A DNA stretch of 64,000 nt, taken from the NCBI GenBank assembly GCA_022702705.1, contig CM040430.1, forward strand, positions 71,003,982 through 71,067,981, in the 5' to 3' direction. Positions 36,547-46,690 of this stretch are shown in pieces. Every line of letters begins with the position of its first letter. Position 1 is the first letter of the stretch. A program made the translations under genes and the position numbers. The notes below the pieces were generated by a model. That model searched no databases. It was not told the origin of the DNA and saw only the letters and a program-made list of their open reading frames with translations. The stretch is from Papilionanthe hookeriana x Papilionanthe teres (Eukaryota; Streptophyta; Magnoliopsida; Asparagales; Orchidaceae).

Positions 36547-37480
36547 ATGAGTTCGGACTCTTTTCAATTCCTTTCTTTTCGTCCTAAAGAAAAGAAGCAT
36601 AACTCGGGACCGACAACCGAATCTACCCCGCAGAAATGGAAGCCCCGAAACCGATTTTCTCTTTCACCAATGGACCGGACTTCGCCGTCTATAAGGATGA
36701 GCCGCCCGACAATGGAATCATCCGATTTGGACGAGGATTTGAAAACTCAAATGTCAAGATCACCGACGTCTCCCTCTTTGCACCGATGAACAAGGTATCC
36801 GAAGCCGAAGAGCCGCCGCTCGAGTTCGACCTTAGGTCGACCCAAGAATTCCCTCCTCTCGCAAAGGATCTCGACTAAGAGGAGTACCGATGTCCACGAA
36901 GGACCGTTATCTCTACCCCCGCCGGTCTAGTTGTTTCGCATCTACCCCGACTTTTGCCAAATCAAAGGGGAAAGGAATCCGGAATTATGATGGACTCGTT
37001 ACCGTGGAGGGTACAGATCTTCTCGTAAGACCTTCCGTTTTCGAAATCGGGTCCAGCTTCAAAGATTCCGTCACCGACAAGGACCCAAAGAAGAAACGAA
37101 GTAGAAGGATCGCTAGAGAAGCCGTAGCCGCCGAAATTGCTTTCCTGGAGGAAATTCCGGTAACCCGCCGTAATATACACCGCCGCTCGAATACATACCA
37201 CTCTTGGGAGGAAGCAGGTTTCATCCCCTCTCCGCCGCAGAAGATGAAGAAAATATTCGCAAGATTGCTGCCACATTACCACAGACTCGCATATTACAAC
37301 GATAGCCGCAAGAAAAGAACTAGAACTACGCCGTTTGCTCGACCGCAAACTTTGGCAGAAAAGTTAGCAAAGAAGGAAAACCGCCCGTATCGAAATTCTA
37401 CGAAGGATAGTGGCGGGTGCCGCCAAATCCCGTCTCGGGCCCCGAGTAGAGCCCGCCATCATGACGGAAAAGCCAAGTAA
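36547..37480 (+). pseudogene. ORF1 upstream of gag, function unknown
   Basis: An ORF of about 310 codons now spread over three frames (36,547 on, 36,636-36,878, 36,890-37,480). Visible features: an acidic, Pro-rich N-terminal part with NGIIRFGRGFENSN; a basic run DPKKKRSRRIAREAVAAEIAF; and a Lys/Arg-rich C-terminal part with HSWEEAGFIPSPPQKMKKIF. I recognise no domain. An additional ORF before gag is typical of Ogre elements and also has no known function there. The last segment of 196 codons is open, so it was coding until recently. Frame breaks coincide with a shortage of CAG/CTG. Alternative: the N-terminal part of a long gag precursor. Confidence 0.6.
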
Positions 37481-37602
37481 AAGAATGAAGGCTAGTCCGC
37501 CCGTTGTCGTCTCGTGATTACAGATTAGGAAGATACCACCTTCCAAGCATTTGGCCGACGCGACCATCCGGTCCCTAGACCTTCCGCCGTTAGAAGGATG
37601 GT

Positions 37603-39380
37603 ATGGCGTCCCACTACCTGGGCAATCGAGATCGAAACAACGAACTCGAGAAAGAAAGTCTCGCCAGAGACTCGAATCAAGAAAGTGCTACCGCGATGAA
37701 GGGGACTCGTGAGAAGGGGACCCGCAGCCTATCGCACGACAACCACGAAGACACACGTAAAGCCCCGCTAGAAGATGCCATGGAAAAGTCGAGAACCGAT
37801 ATCCGACGATCGGCAAAAGAAAGAGAAGAAAAGTTCGGAGACGAGATTGATTCATCGGAATTCATGGACAACGAATACGCAGAAATCAACATGGTTGAGA
37901 CACGAGCTTCATCAGCTTCGCAAGGTGCTCCTGCAGCCGCAGAAAGAGAGGAGCCGGAAGTAATGAGGAGGCAGCTTCAAGAGAAAGATGATACGATCGC
38001 CCAGATGTCGAAAAAGATGGAAGAGATGGCTGTAGCCCTAGCCACTCTCCAGAGTCAAGTACAACCACATAGAGAGACACCCCCAGAGGTCATTCACATT
38101 GTAGACGGAGGAAAGGAAATTACGTCCGTCAATGGGGATGATCACCGAAAAAGGATACAAGCACAAAGTATGATTCCCGAAAAGGATATCAAGAACTTAG
38201 TGGAACAGAGAAGTGCGAGAAGCCTTAGCACAATCGAAGAGCGGGACATCCATTCGGACGGGTAGACCTTACCCGTAAGAATTCGATGCTCGTCCAATAC
38301 CCGAAAGGCTTCGTACCACCTCTCGTTCAAGACCTTCGACGGAACCGGAATCCCCGACAGCGATGTGGCACACTTTCGCGCCGCTTGTTGCAATGCCGGC
38401 GGAAGCGATGCATTACTCTTCCGACGAGCTCGTCGCCAGTCCGTCAGAATCGCCTTCGACCGGTATGCGAATTACCAAATGGTTCAATGAAAACGTTCTC
38501 AGAGCTAGAGAACCTCTTCATCAAGCGATTCGCCGGAGCTCAGCACCACATCACTATAGGTGATTTAGTGGTAGAGAAACAAAAGCCGAATGAAACTTTG
38601 GTGGATTACATACTTCGATGGAGGAACTTAAGCATGAAGTGTGAACCACAACCGCAAGAACAACACGCAATCGGCATTTCGCTTAAAAGCATTCATGGCC
38701 CGATAAAGCACTTCTCCTCAAGGGATTCACTATTAAGACTTTTGAGAAGTTGTTAAGCAAGGCCGAAGCTTGCAAGAAGAGGCGAAGCAATTAAGTTTCG
38801 CCGACAAGACTGACAAACAAAAACCTCGTAAAGACTTTTGAAAAGAAATCCGGATCGTTGCAGCAGCTGACAAAGGCAAGCAACCGATACAAATACCACC
38901 GTAACAACCGCAAAGAACTACAACAGAATTACCAACGAACCCCGGCCCAGCTATCACTCATCTCAACAAGATGAACAACCGCCTCGTCCACAACGTACAT
39001 TAAGGGAGCTTTTGAGCGGAGAATATCCATTCAAGAATGAGGCAGAGGCCGAAAATGTTCCGCAAGCTCGATGAAGACTCCGGATTTCCGCTACGCGAGC
39101 CTAAAAGACCAGAGGAAGTCAACAAGAAAGGTGATCCCAACTTTTGCCCTTACCACCTGGATGCTTGGGCACAAAATGAAGATTGCATTACCTTCAAAAG
39201 TCGGCTCAATGACAACCTTCGGAAAGGGAATATAACGATCCCGAAGGAGTACATGAAGGAACCCCGTAAAGGAGGTTCCGTCAATGTTGTCTCGACCGAT
39301 CCCATCATTCCGATAGATCCCTATACGACCGACGATGGATGGACTACCGCTTGGACGAGGTCTTCGAAAAGATTTTAGAC
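37603..39380 (+). pseudogene. gag: gag polyprotein (coiled-coil N-terminal part, capsid-like core, Cys/His segment)
   Basis: 37,603-38,265 is open for 220 codons. It holds an internal candidate start MVETRASSASQG (37,891) and a coiled coil (EVMRRQLQEKDDTIAQMSKK, then MEEMAVALATL). After a frame change, 38,460-38,700 encodes the Retrotrans_gag-type core (FSELENLFIKRFAGAQ, VEKQKPNETLVDYILRWRNL). After further frame changes, 39,037-39,378 carries NFCPYHLDAWAQNEDCITFK, a CxxH...C pattern in place of the normal zinc knuckle, as in Tat-type gag. Gag forms the virus-like particle and binds genomic RNA. The open part keeps many CAG/CTG while the broken part lacks them, so several frameshifts may be sequence errors. 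Confidence 0.75.
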
Positions 39381-40205
39381 AAGATCCAAACCGCTTCGGT
39401 GCGAGCTTCAATTCGGAGTTTGAAACCCGTTAAGCCGGTACTATCACTTGCGATAGTAAGAACCACCTCAACAGGAGACGATCGAAGAGAAGAAGAAAAT
39501 CGACGAAGAAGAGAAGACCGAGGCTCCTAAGGCTAGACTAGGGGCCGCTTATCCTAGGATAGTTGTTTCCGATTCGGGGAGAAATCCCTCGAACCTCCGA
39601 CTCGTATGATTATCTCGCTCACTTCGGTGGGATCATATAATGATAAGGGTGATGGCGTTGGCTACGTTTTGACTGTCTCTAACGATTACGTAACTAACGA
39701 TAATCCGGACGTCGATTCCGATACAAATAACAATTCTCAAATCATACACGATCTCGACGAGCAAAATAACGAAGAAGACATCCATCAAGGAGGCTACGAG
39801 AGTTCAACAAGCAACGAATCTATCTGCGAGTTTCGAGGAGCTCCAGTCACGATGGAGTTAGAGCCTTCGTACTCGAAGCTAATCCGGAAGAGTCCGTCAT
39901 TCCGATTCAAGAAGAGACATCGGCAAGCTCAACAATAGATTTAGAGGAAATTACAGAAGTCAACTTAAGAAGTGGAAAAGTTCTACCTCCGAGAATGGGT
40001 CCAAAAGAAAAAGGAAAGCAGGTGGTTGTTCAGGAAGAATCAACCCCAGCAGAAGAAATACCCATTCGAGAAGAAAACGAAACACATGAAAACAAAGTGG
40101 ACTATAACGTGCTAGCCCATCTTAGGAAACTACCGGCCAAACTGAGCATTTATGATGCTCTCATCTTATCAAAGGAGATGAGAGAAGCTCTGATCAAGGC
40201 CTTAC
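39381..40205 (+). other. gag-protease linker
   Basis: Low-complexity coding remnant, Glu/Asp/Asn-rich, in several frames (for example 39,606-39,938 and 39,995-40,252). The last piece contains NVLAHLRKLPAKLSIYDALI and SKEMREALIKALLDPEI, the helical stretch that usually comes just before protease in Tat elements. No catalytic motif of its own. Confidence 0.55.
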
Positions 40206-40727
40206 TTGATCCGGAAATTGCTAGCTCAAATGGCCGGAGAGTCCTTAGATGAGGTTTGCTCGTTAAAGGAACAACGAGGTGTTACCTTCACGGACAACGA
40301 ACTACTACTCGGGACAGCAGACCACAACCGACCGTTGTACATTTCAGTTACAATCGGAAAATTTACACTCTCCAGAGTATTGGTGGATCCAGGAGCATCA
40401 ATCAATATAATGAGTCTTCGAACGCTAGCATACTTGGAAATTGAAGCTCGTGAACTCGAAGCCGACAAAATGTTATTAAGAGGATTCAACCGTAAAGGAG
40501 AAAGAGCCCTCGGATCAATAACACTGCCATCGAAGACCGGTGACTTAGCAAAAACAACCGCAAAATTTCACATAATCGATTCGAAACGTCGTTCAACGCT
40601 CTACTCGGGCCGACCATGGATACATGAAAACAGGATGGTACCATCATCTCTACATCGTTGCATCAAATACTACGATGGAGGGGAACAAGTGCATCAAAGG
40701 TTACTTACAACCATTCTCCGTACATGA
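40206..40727 (+). CDS. Retropepsin-type aspartic protease of the complete element
   Basis: An open frame of 173 codons. The active site is VLVDPGASINIMSL (Asp at 40,386-40,388), D-P-G in place of D-T/S-G. It is preceded by NRPLYISVTIGKFTLSR, a beta-strand typical of retropepsins, and followed by GFNRKGERALGSITLPSKTG, the flap-side region. ALGSI...TAKFHIID and GRPWIHENRMVPSSLH form the C-terminal part (G-R-P-W-I-H is a lineage hallmark). It would release Gag and Pol proteins inside the particle. The D-P-G may be a lineage feature or a changed Ser/Thr. Translated as part of gag-pol, so no separate start is expected. Confidence 0.8.
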   Translation: MIRKLLAQMAGESLDEVCSLKEQRGVTFTDNELLLGTADHNRPLYISVTIGKFTLSRVLVDPGASINIMSLRTLAYLEIEARELEADKMLLRGFNRKGERALGSITLPSKTGDLAKTTAKFHIIDSKRRSTLYSGRPWIHENRMVPSSLHRCIKYYDGGEQVHQRLLTTILRT

Positions 40728-40882
40728 AATTGGAATCCACGAGGATGCAGCTTTATTATGCACCACCGAATAAAACAATCTTCTCCAGCAGATACCATAA
40801 CAAATGAAGCAAAGAAAGTTCGGGACAACGAAGAACTCCGAAGTTCTAGTCCATCGATCACTCACCACTCCCTTCCGGCGAG

Positions 40883-41602
40883 ATGGTGAAGGTTTCTCCA
40901 CAACTCGCATCCGAGGTCGAGGCCGGGGACGAGGCCGTGGTAGAGACGTTAGGACAAGCTGGACGTAAGAAACCAATCATCAACGTTGATCGGGAAGATA
41001 GTTCGAAGAAGAAAAAGAAATCAAACAAGAAGCAGACGACAATAAGTCAGAAGAAGCCGCAATTCAAAATCCCTCTCGAAGATGAGAAGAACGAAGAATA
41101 CAAATCAATGTACGAGAAGATCAACCACTATGTACATGCTATGACCCTGACCCCGATCCATCCTAATAAGATCGAGGGTATGGAGGTCAAAGAGGTACGT
41201 AGCGGTGGTGCAAAACCAATCAAATTCTACCGTGGTGCTTCTTCCTCCAAAACTGAAAATAATGTACAATTTGAAGATGCTACTTTATCAGAATTAATGG
41301 AATTACCTTTTGAGTGGTACTCTCCCTGTGTTCAAAATTTAATTCAAAGTGGTTTCTTACCTCGACAATGGACAAAAGGTCAATCTCAACATTTTGAAAA
41401 ATTATGGAATAATTCCGGTCGTCCACCCAACTCGAAGCATGGTCTCGGATTCGGCACGACAGGATCGCCGACGATACCGAATTTTGCATGGTTGTCACTT
41501 GTGAATCTAATGAAAACCGCATGGAAACTACGGACGAACTCGAAGATTTACAAATCGGAGACGCTCCACCGTAATTCGAAGAAGAAATCAAATCTACAAT
41601 AG
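40883..41602 (+). CDS. Protease-RT linker region of pol, function unknown
   Basis: 239 open codons: Gly/Arg-rich start, a Lys-rich run (SSKKKKKSNKKQTTISQKK), then EYKSMYEKINHYVHAMTLTP, FEWYSPCVQNLIQSGFLPRQW and a GLGFG motif. The GLGFG could be a vestigial G-patch-like signature, but I would not call the domain. In pea Ogre an intron has been described between protease and RT. Here the interval is open for most of its length, so an intron of that kind is not evident. The stretch 40,728-40,882 is out of frame. Confidence 0.5.
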   Translation: MVKVSPQLASEVEAGDEAVVETLGQAGRKKPIINVDREDSSKKKKKSNKKQTTISQKKPQFKIPLEDEKNEEYKSMYEKINHYVHAMTLTPIHPNKIEGMEVKEVRSGGAKPIKFYRGASSSKTENNVQFEDATLSELMELPFEWYSPCVQNLIQSGFLPRQWTKGQSQHFEKLWNNSGRPPNSKHGLGFGTTGSPTIPNFAWLSLVNLMKTAWKLRTNSKIYKSETLHRNSKKKSNLQ

Positions 41603-41689
41603 ATGAGTTAACGGAAGTTAACTTAGGTACTAGCGAAGAGCCTAGACCTACCTTTGTTAGCTCCTTACTCAATAAAGAAGACTCGAAGA

Positions 41690-42640
41690 AATAATCAAGT
41701 TATTAATGGAATTCAAAGACCGTTTTGCTTGGAGCTACGATGAGATGCCGTGTTTAGCTCCGGAGGTCGCGGTCCATAAGCTAGGAGTGGATCCTACTTC
41801 CGTCCCGGCCGACAAGGTCCCGAAGAATGCGTCTAGAAATCGAACAACAAGTCATAGCCGAAGTTAAAAAGCTAATAGACGCTAAATTTGTCCGTGAAGA
41901 ACAATACCCGACTTGGTTAGCCAATGTGGTACCGATCGTAAAGAAGAATGGTCGATCGAATTTGTGTGGACTTCGGAGATTTAAACAAGGCATGTCCAAA
42001 AGATGAATTCTCTCTACCGATCCCGTAATTGATGATCGACATTGCTTCAACACATGAAATATTCTCATTCATGGATGGATCTTCAGGATACAACCGGATA
42101 AAAATGGCTCCGAAGATGAAAAGCTTACAAGCATTCGAACGCCGATCGGAGTGTATTGCTACAAGTAATGCCATTCGGACTAAAGAATGCAGGAGCAACC
42201 TACCAAAGAGCAATGACAAGAATTTTTGATGATCTCATCCACAATCAAGTCGAATGCTACGTGGACGATGTGGTCATTAAAAGCAAAGTAAAGGACAACC
42301 ACTTGTATGATTTGAGAATTGTTTTCGAACGATTAAGATAATTTAATCTTAAGATGAATCCCTTAAAATGCGCCTTCGGCGTCACCTCCGGGAAATTCTT
42401 AGGATTTGTTGTCCGACATCGTGGAATTGAAATCGACCCGAGAAGATTAAAGCTATCTTAGAAATGCCGCCTCCCAAAACCTTAAAACAACTACGATCTT
42501 TTCAAGGGAAGTCGGCATATCTTCGACGCTTTATCTCAAACCCGTCGTGTAGGTGTCACCTTTCTCGGCACTAGTTAAAAAGGACGCCAAATTTATTTGG
42601 GAAGAGAAATGCCGGAGGCCTTCGAGGACATTAAGCAATA
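41690..42640 (+). pseudogene. pol: Reverse transcriptase, Tat lineage, with YVDD
   Basis: Starts with MEFKDRFAWSYDEMPCLAPE (about 41,705), the Tat-type RT entry. LNKACPKDEFSLP follows near 41,985, FSFMDGSSGYNRIKMAP at 42,063-42,115, MPFGLKNAGATYQRAMTRIF at 42,168-42,227 and the catalytic YVDD at 42,258-42,269, which is intact. LKMNPLKCAFGVTSGKFLGF and LKQLRSFQGK (thumb) come after. At least six frame changes interrupt it. The bases 42,361-42,660 contain no CAG or CTG at all and many CG, which supports sequence error as a cause. RT copies element RNA into cDNA in the particle. Confidence 0.85.
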
Positions 42641-43085
42641 TTTAATGACACCTCCCGTCCTAGCAGCCCTCGGCCTCGTGTAGACCGACGATACTTTACA
42701 CCGCGGCTTTAGACAACTTCTCTCGGAGCCTCGTTAGCCTGTGTCAATGATGAGGGTAAAGAAAATGCTCTTTACTACTTAAGCCGTCGTTTGCTTCCGA
42801 CGGAAGTAAGGTATCCCGCAATTGAAAAGCATTGTTTGGCCCCGATCTTCGCCGCTCAAAAGCTCAGTGCACTACATGCTTTCTCATAAGGTCAACCTAA
42901 TCTCGAAGTTTAATCCATTGCAATACTTGATGACTCGTCCAACGCTTTCCGGCGGACTTGCCGGATGGTCAATGATATTATTGCAATTCGATATAACTTT
43001 CGTGCCTCTTCGTGCCGTAAAGGGTCAAGTCTTAGCAGATTTCCTTGCAAAGACACCCTTTGCCGGCAGAATCTCCTCTCAATGA
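42641..43085 (+). pseudogene. pol: RNase H (first) of pol
   Basis: Follows RT. A YTAALDN-like strand (about 42,690) carries the first acidic residue. VRYPAIEKHC-type sequence is readable across frames near 42,805-42,835. HYMLSHKVNLISKFNPLQYL (about 42,870) is followed by LSGGLAGWSMILLQFDITFV and VKGQVLADFLA (43,018-43,050), the conserved C-terminal Asp strand. It degrades RNA in RNA-DNA hybrids during reverse transcription. 42,822-43,085 is open, and frames shift before it. Confidence 0.75.
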
Positions 43086-43099
43086 CGATTTGCCAGATG

Positions 43100-43575
43100 A
43101 ACAAATAATGAACCTAGAAGACCTTGATGATCGACGTTGGGAATTATATTTCGACGGAGCATCTTCGCCGCACAAAGACGAAGAATCGCAAGTGATAAGT
43201 GCTCTGTAAGGCAGGAATCGGGCTAATCTTTATAACACCGGAGCGGGGGATGTTAAGATACTCCTACCACTCGACGTAACCATGTACAAACAACGAAGCG
43301 TAATACGAAGCCCTCATAACGGGACCGGAATTAACCATTCAAATGGGGATAACGGACATCAACATCTACGGGGATTCACGCTAATCATTCAACAGATCGC
43401 CGGACAAGACAGAATTTTAAAGCCAAGACTCGAGCAATACTTTCAAGTATGCCATACAAATTTGTTGGAACAGATTCCAAATGTGACAATCTACAAAATT
43501 CCCGTAAAAGAAAATGCTTTAAGCAGATGCTTTAGCCCGTCTCGCAAAAGAATTTGCCCGTTTGCAAGATGAATC
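43100..43575 (+). pseudogene. pol: Second RNase H (archaeal/plant type), hallmark of Tat elements
   Basis: WELYFDGASSP (about 43,140-43,172) is the first strand with the catalytic Asp. YGDS near 43,363-43,377, followed by LIIQQIAG, is the strand with the second Asp. NVTIYKIPVKENAL and a LARLAKEFARLQDES-like end follow. A second RNase H between the usual one and integrase is characteristic of the Tat lineage and was gained from host-type RNase H. At 43,379-43,380 a glutamine codon expected after D-S reads CG instead of CAG, which shifts the frame. This is a clear example of the CAG-loss pattern. Confidence 0.8.
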
Positions 43576-43789
43576 GCAGAGAAGTGTCGCTTCACGGACG
43601 TCAAGTCCTATCACAACTCGACATGACACAATACGCAAATCGAAAAAGAAAAAGAATCAATTGCAATGAAGGACGTAAAACACAGAAGATCAGGCGACGA
43701 CCATCGATGAACTACCCGCAAACAGAAAGCTACTGGACGATAGGTCGCTAGCCCATCGGATCAAGAAAAGAACTCGTCTTACGCATTAA

Positions 43790-44997
43790 TAAACAACACA
43801 TTAGTACAAAAGGTCTTTCGATCAAATGTGGCTAAGGTGCTTAAGCGGGTCCGAGGCCCGTGAAATTGTTAAGGAGGTGCATTCGGGACTCCGTGGCGCT
43901 CACCACCGGGTCCGAAGATGAAAATGAAAATTAAAAGACTAGGGTACTACCGGCCCTCGATGATGACCGACCGCATGAAAATCGCCAAGAGCCGTCACCA
44001 GTGCCAAGTGCACGGAGTGGTTCTACACCAACCTCCAAATGTGCTACATCCGACAATTGCGTCGCGGCCATTCGAATGTCGGGGCACGGATATAGTGGGT
44101 CCAATAGAACCACCGTCGTCATAAGGACATCGCTTCATTCTTGCGGCTACAGATTACTTTTCCAAGTGGGCAGAAGCAGCTCCACTCAGAGAAGTGAAAG
44201 CACATCACGTGCTACAATTTTTCAAGAACCAAGTTGTCTACCGTTTCGGGGTGCCGCGCAGGATCATCTCGGATAATGGGTCGCATTCGAAGCACACAAA
44301 TCAACAATTTTGTCGTGAGACACGGAATCGACCGGCGATACTCAACAATTTACTACCTAAGAGCAAACGGCCTCGCTGAGGCTTTTAACAAAACTCTCGT
44401 TCAAATTTTAAAGAAGACCTTGGACGATAATAAGAGAAATTGGCACGAGAAGTTGTTAGAAGCCTTATGGGCCTACCGGACAACCTTCGTAACTCCTACG
44501 CAAGCTACACCTTACGCTCCGGTGTATGGGTCCGAGGCAAGTGCTACCTTTAGAGGTTCGGCCTTCCTTCACTCGTAATTGCAGCTTGCAAACAAAATCA
44601 CGACGTAAGAGAACGCCAGATTACGACTCGAAGAATTGGAAAGCCCGGAAGGGAAAAGACTTGCAGCGCAACGGAATTTAGAACTATACCAAGCTAAGAT
44701 GGTTCAAGCCCATGACAAACCGGTCCGCCCAAGAACCTTCAAAATTGGTGACTTAGTTCTCGTTCTCAAGAGACCTATTCTCGCACACCGCAAGATAGGA
44801 GGAAAATTCGAACCCACTCGGGAAGGACCGTTTCGTGGTCGAAGCAAGTATACTCGTGAGGTTCCTACCGACCTAGTGAATTGCCGTGGAGAAAGACATA
44901 TGCTTCCGATCAATGGACGATACTTGAAAAAGTACTACGCTACCCGATGTTTCGAAGGAATGAATTCTTCGACCCTAAGAAACACGGTGAAGTGATT
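43790..44997 (+). pseudogene. pol: Integrase, DD35E, without chromodomain
   Basis: A zinc-binding region is partly readable (EVHSGLRGAHH near 43,875; CQVHG near 44,005). Catalytic core: GTDIVGP with Asp at 44,089-44,091; YFSKWAEAAPLREVKAHHV in a second frame; VPRRIISDNGS with Asp at 44,272-44,274; NGLAEAFNKTL with Glu at 44,378-44,380, a D-to-E spacing of about 35 residues. WHEKLLEALWAYRTTFVTPT and VYGSEA follow. The C-terminal part (44,636-44,995) has FKIGDLVLVLKRPILAHRKI, GKFEPTREGPF and MLPINGRYLKKYYA, the GPF-type module. No chromodomain is seen, as expected for Tat. All three acidic residues are present, but in different frames. Confidence 0.85.
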
Positions 44998-45199
44998 ATT
45001 TATGATTGGGTCCGAACCCAAAAAATAATAAAATGTGCTAAAATAAATAAAATCCTGATAATAAATTTTTTCCTTGTTTTCTTTTCCAAATCAAAACCTC
45101 TTACCTGATCTTATCCCACTTCATTCCTGTTAAGTTTAAAAAAAAAAAAAAAAAATGTCTTTAATAAATATTTTCTTAATGTTCTTGTTCTTAGTACAG
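44998..45199 (+). other. Spacer between integrase and AlkB-like ORF
   Basis: About 200 bases, AT-rich with T-runs and a 17-A run at 45,139-45,155. It contains no ORF. The composition changes abruptly from coding to intron-like sequence and leads into the splice-acceptor-like tract. Confidence 0.6.
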
Positions 45200-45229
45200 C
45201 CCCTGATCCTTTTCCTTGTCTTTTCGCAG
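45200..45229 (+). promoter_or_regulatory. Strong splice-acceptor-like site before the AlkB-like ORF
   Basis: Pyrimidine-rich CCTTTTCCTTGTC followed by TTTTCGCAG/GG with AG at 45,228-45,229, in a T-rich, intron-like spacer. The first downstream ATG is at 45,234, five bases on, and opens the frame leading to the AlkB-like protein. Splicing from an upstream donor would put this ORF at the head of a subgenomic mRNA, as in env expression by retroviruses. The donor is not proven; the LTR donor at 31,611 is one candidate. Confidence 0.6.
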
Positions 45230-45233
45230 GGAA

Positions 45234-46690
45234 ATGTCGAGCGGCGGTCTGGTCCCGAACTTTAAGAATGGCGTAAGCCTTGCACTCGATGAAAAGAGGG
45301 TGAAAGATGGAGCGATAATCGAGATTGATTCGGATTTCGCACCAGCAGGCCTACAAGTACGAGGAAAGTGACCGGGTCCCGCTGACCGAGAAGAACCGCC
45401 CGGACGTGACAGATGATGAAAGTGGGTGGCCCAAGCCACCAATCCAAGCAGCAAGAAAAGAAAGGCGAACATCGAAGAAGATAAGAAAATGAAGTCCGTA
45501 GTCGCTACGACAGGCGGCAGCTTGTCGCCGCCGCGCCCACAGAGATTCAAGAAGTTCGAAGAGCTACTCTCACAGCAACGCAACGAAGAAATAAGAATCG
45601 CCGTATCCGTAAGATGTTAACAAAACTAGCTGCGGACCAGCGCGACGAGACAGTTGCTAACGTCAGTGCATACACTTCAAGGACACCGGTTCACCAGGAA
45701 CTCGAAGAAAGGAGGCCACTCCTAGGATAACGAAAGAACCAGGGAGATCTCTAGAAGATCGAAGAAAGAAGGCTACCACGCCACCGGATAGAACCACCGC
45801 AATGCATGACCTTATTGCAGAGCAACCCCGGGGATGTCCCGACATGCATCATCCCCGAGGAGCCGAGGTATGCAGGAGAACGCGAAGGGATCGAACCGTA
45901 TATTCCACAATATGTCACTGTGCCTCGCCATCCGCGATCATTCCGAATACGAGCCGGAGAGAATGCGGAATGTTGAAAAGAAAACCTTCGAATACTTCGA
46001 GAGAATCAGAGGCAGAAGAATCAATATACTAGAGGGCCTCGAGCTACATACAGACGTATTCTCAGAATATGAACAAGCAGCAAATCGTGGATTGCATCCG
46101 GATTTGAAAAGAATGGGCCGAGCGGGCCGCCTAAGGGAAAACACATACTCGAACCCCGGAGATGGATGCCGTGGAAAGGAAGAATCACAATACAATGTGG
46201 ATGTCGTTACAACTTCGTGGAGGACAGGAAGGGAAACCCACCGGAATACTCCGTCATGGGCAAGTGGATCCGATGCCATTAGTCATCAAGAGAATGGTAA
46301 AGAGATTGATAACATGGAGGGTACCGCCGACAGATTGCATACCCAATAACTGCATTATCAACATCTACAAACAGAGTGACCGCATACCCCCACACATAGA
46401 TCACCACGACTTTGTCGACCTTTCGCACGAGCCTCTTTCCCCGAACGAGTGTAACATCATGTTCGGATCCGACCTCCGGATAGCAGAGTCCGGGAGAGTT
46501 CCGAGGACCAGTGAAGATACCTTTACCGGTAGGTTCCGTCATGATACCGAAGGGCAACGGAGCAGATATCGCTAAGCATTGCATACCAGAGTACCAATGA
46601 AGCGGATCTCGGCTACTTTCGAAGGATGGACGACGAGAAGACACCTTACCATTTCCAGCTGCACCCGGAGCTAGAGAGCCTCCGACTTAC
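45234..46690 (+). pseudogene. AlkB-like 2OG-Fe(II) dioxygenase ORF (ALKBH9/10-type) of complete element
   Basis: Begins MSSGGLVPNFKNGVSLALDE at an ATG right after a splice-acceptor-like site. The N-terminal third (to about 45,900) is charged and Lys/Arg/Pro-rich (NPSSKKRKANIEEDKKMK), probably disordered, with no domain seen. The AlkB domain follows: RRINILEGLELHTDVFSEYE (46,013-46,072), MGRAGRLRENTYS (46,112-46,150), DPMPLVIKRMVKRLITWRVP, then CIINIYKQSDRIPPHIDHHD with Fe ligands His 46,393-46,395 and Asp 46,399-46,401, and CNIMFGSDLRI. The distal His (46,577-46,579) and the RIS-TF-RRMD strand with the Arg pair (about 46,603-46,624) are present in other frames. Family members demethylate m6A in RNA. 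At least five one-base shifts break it. The matching gene at 1-766 confirms its place in the family. Confidence 0.85.

Noticed and set aside
40728..41690. Ogre-type intron between protease and RT
   Set aside because: Most of the interval (40,883-41,602) is open and in protein-like composition; no convincing donor and acceptor pair is visible.
46162..46575. AlkB-like ORF as an ordinary host gene
   Set aside because: It lies inside a complete element between integrase and 3' LTR, lacks introns, and has a counterpart in the same place in another element.
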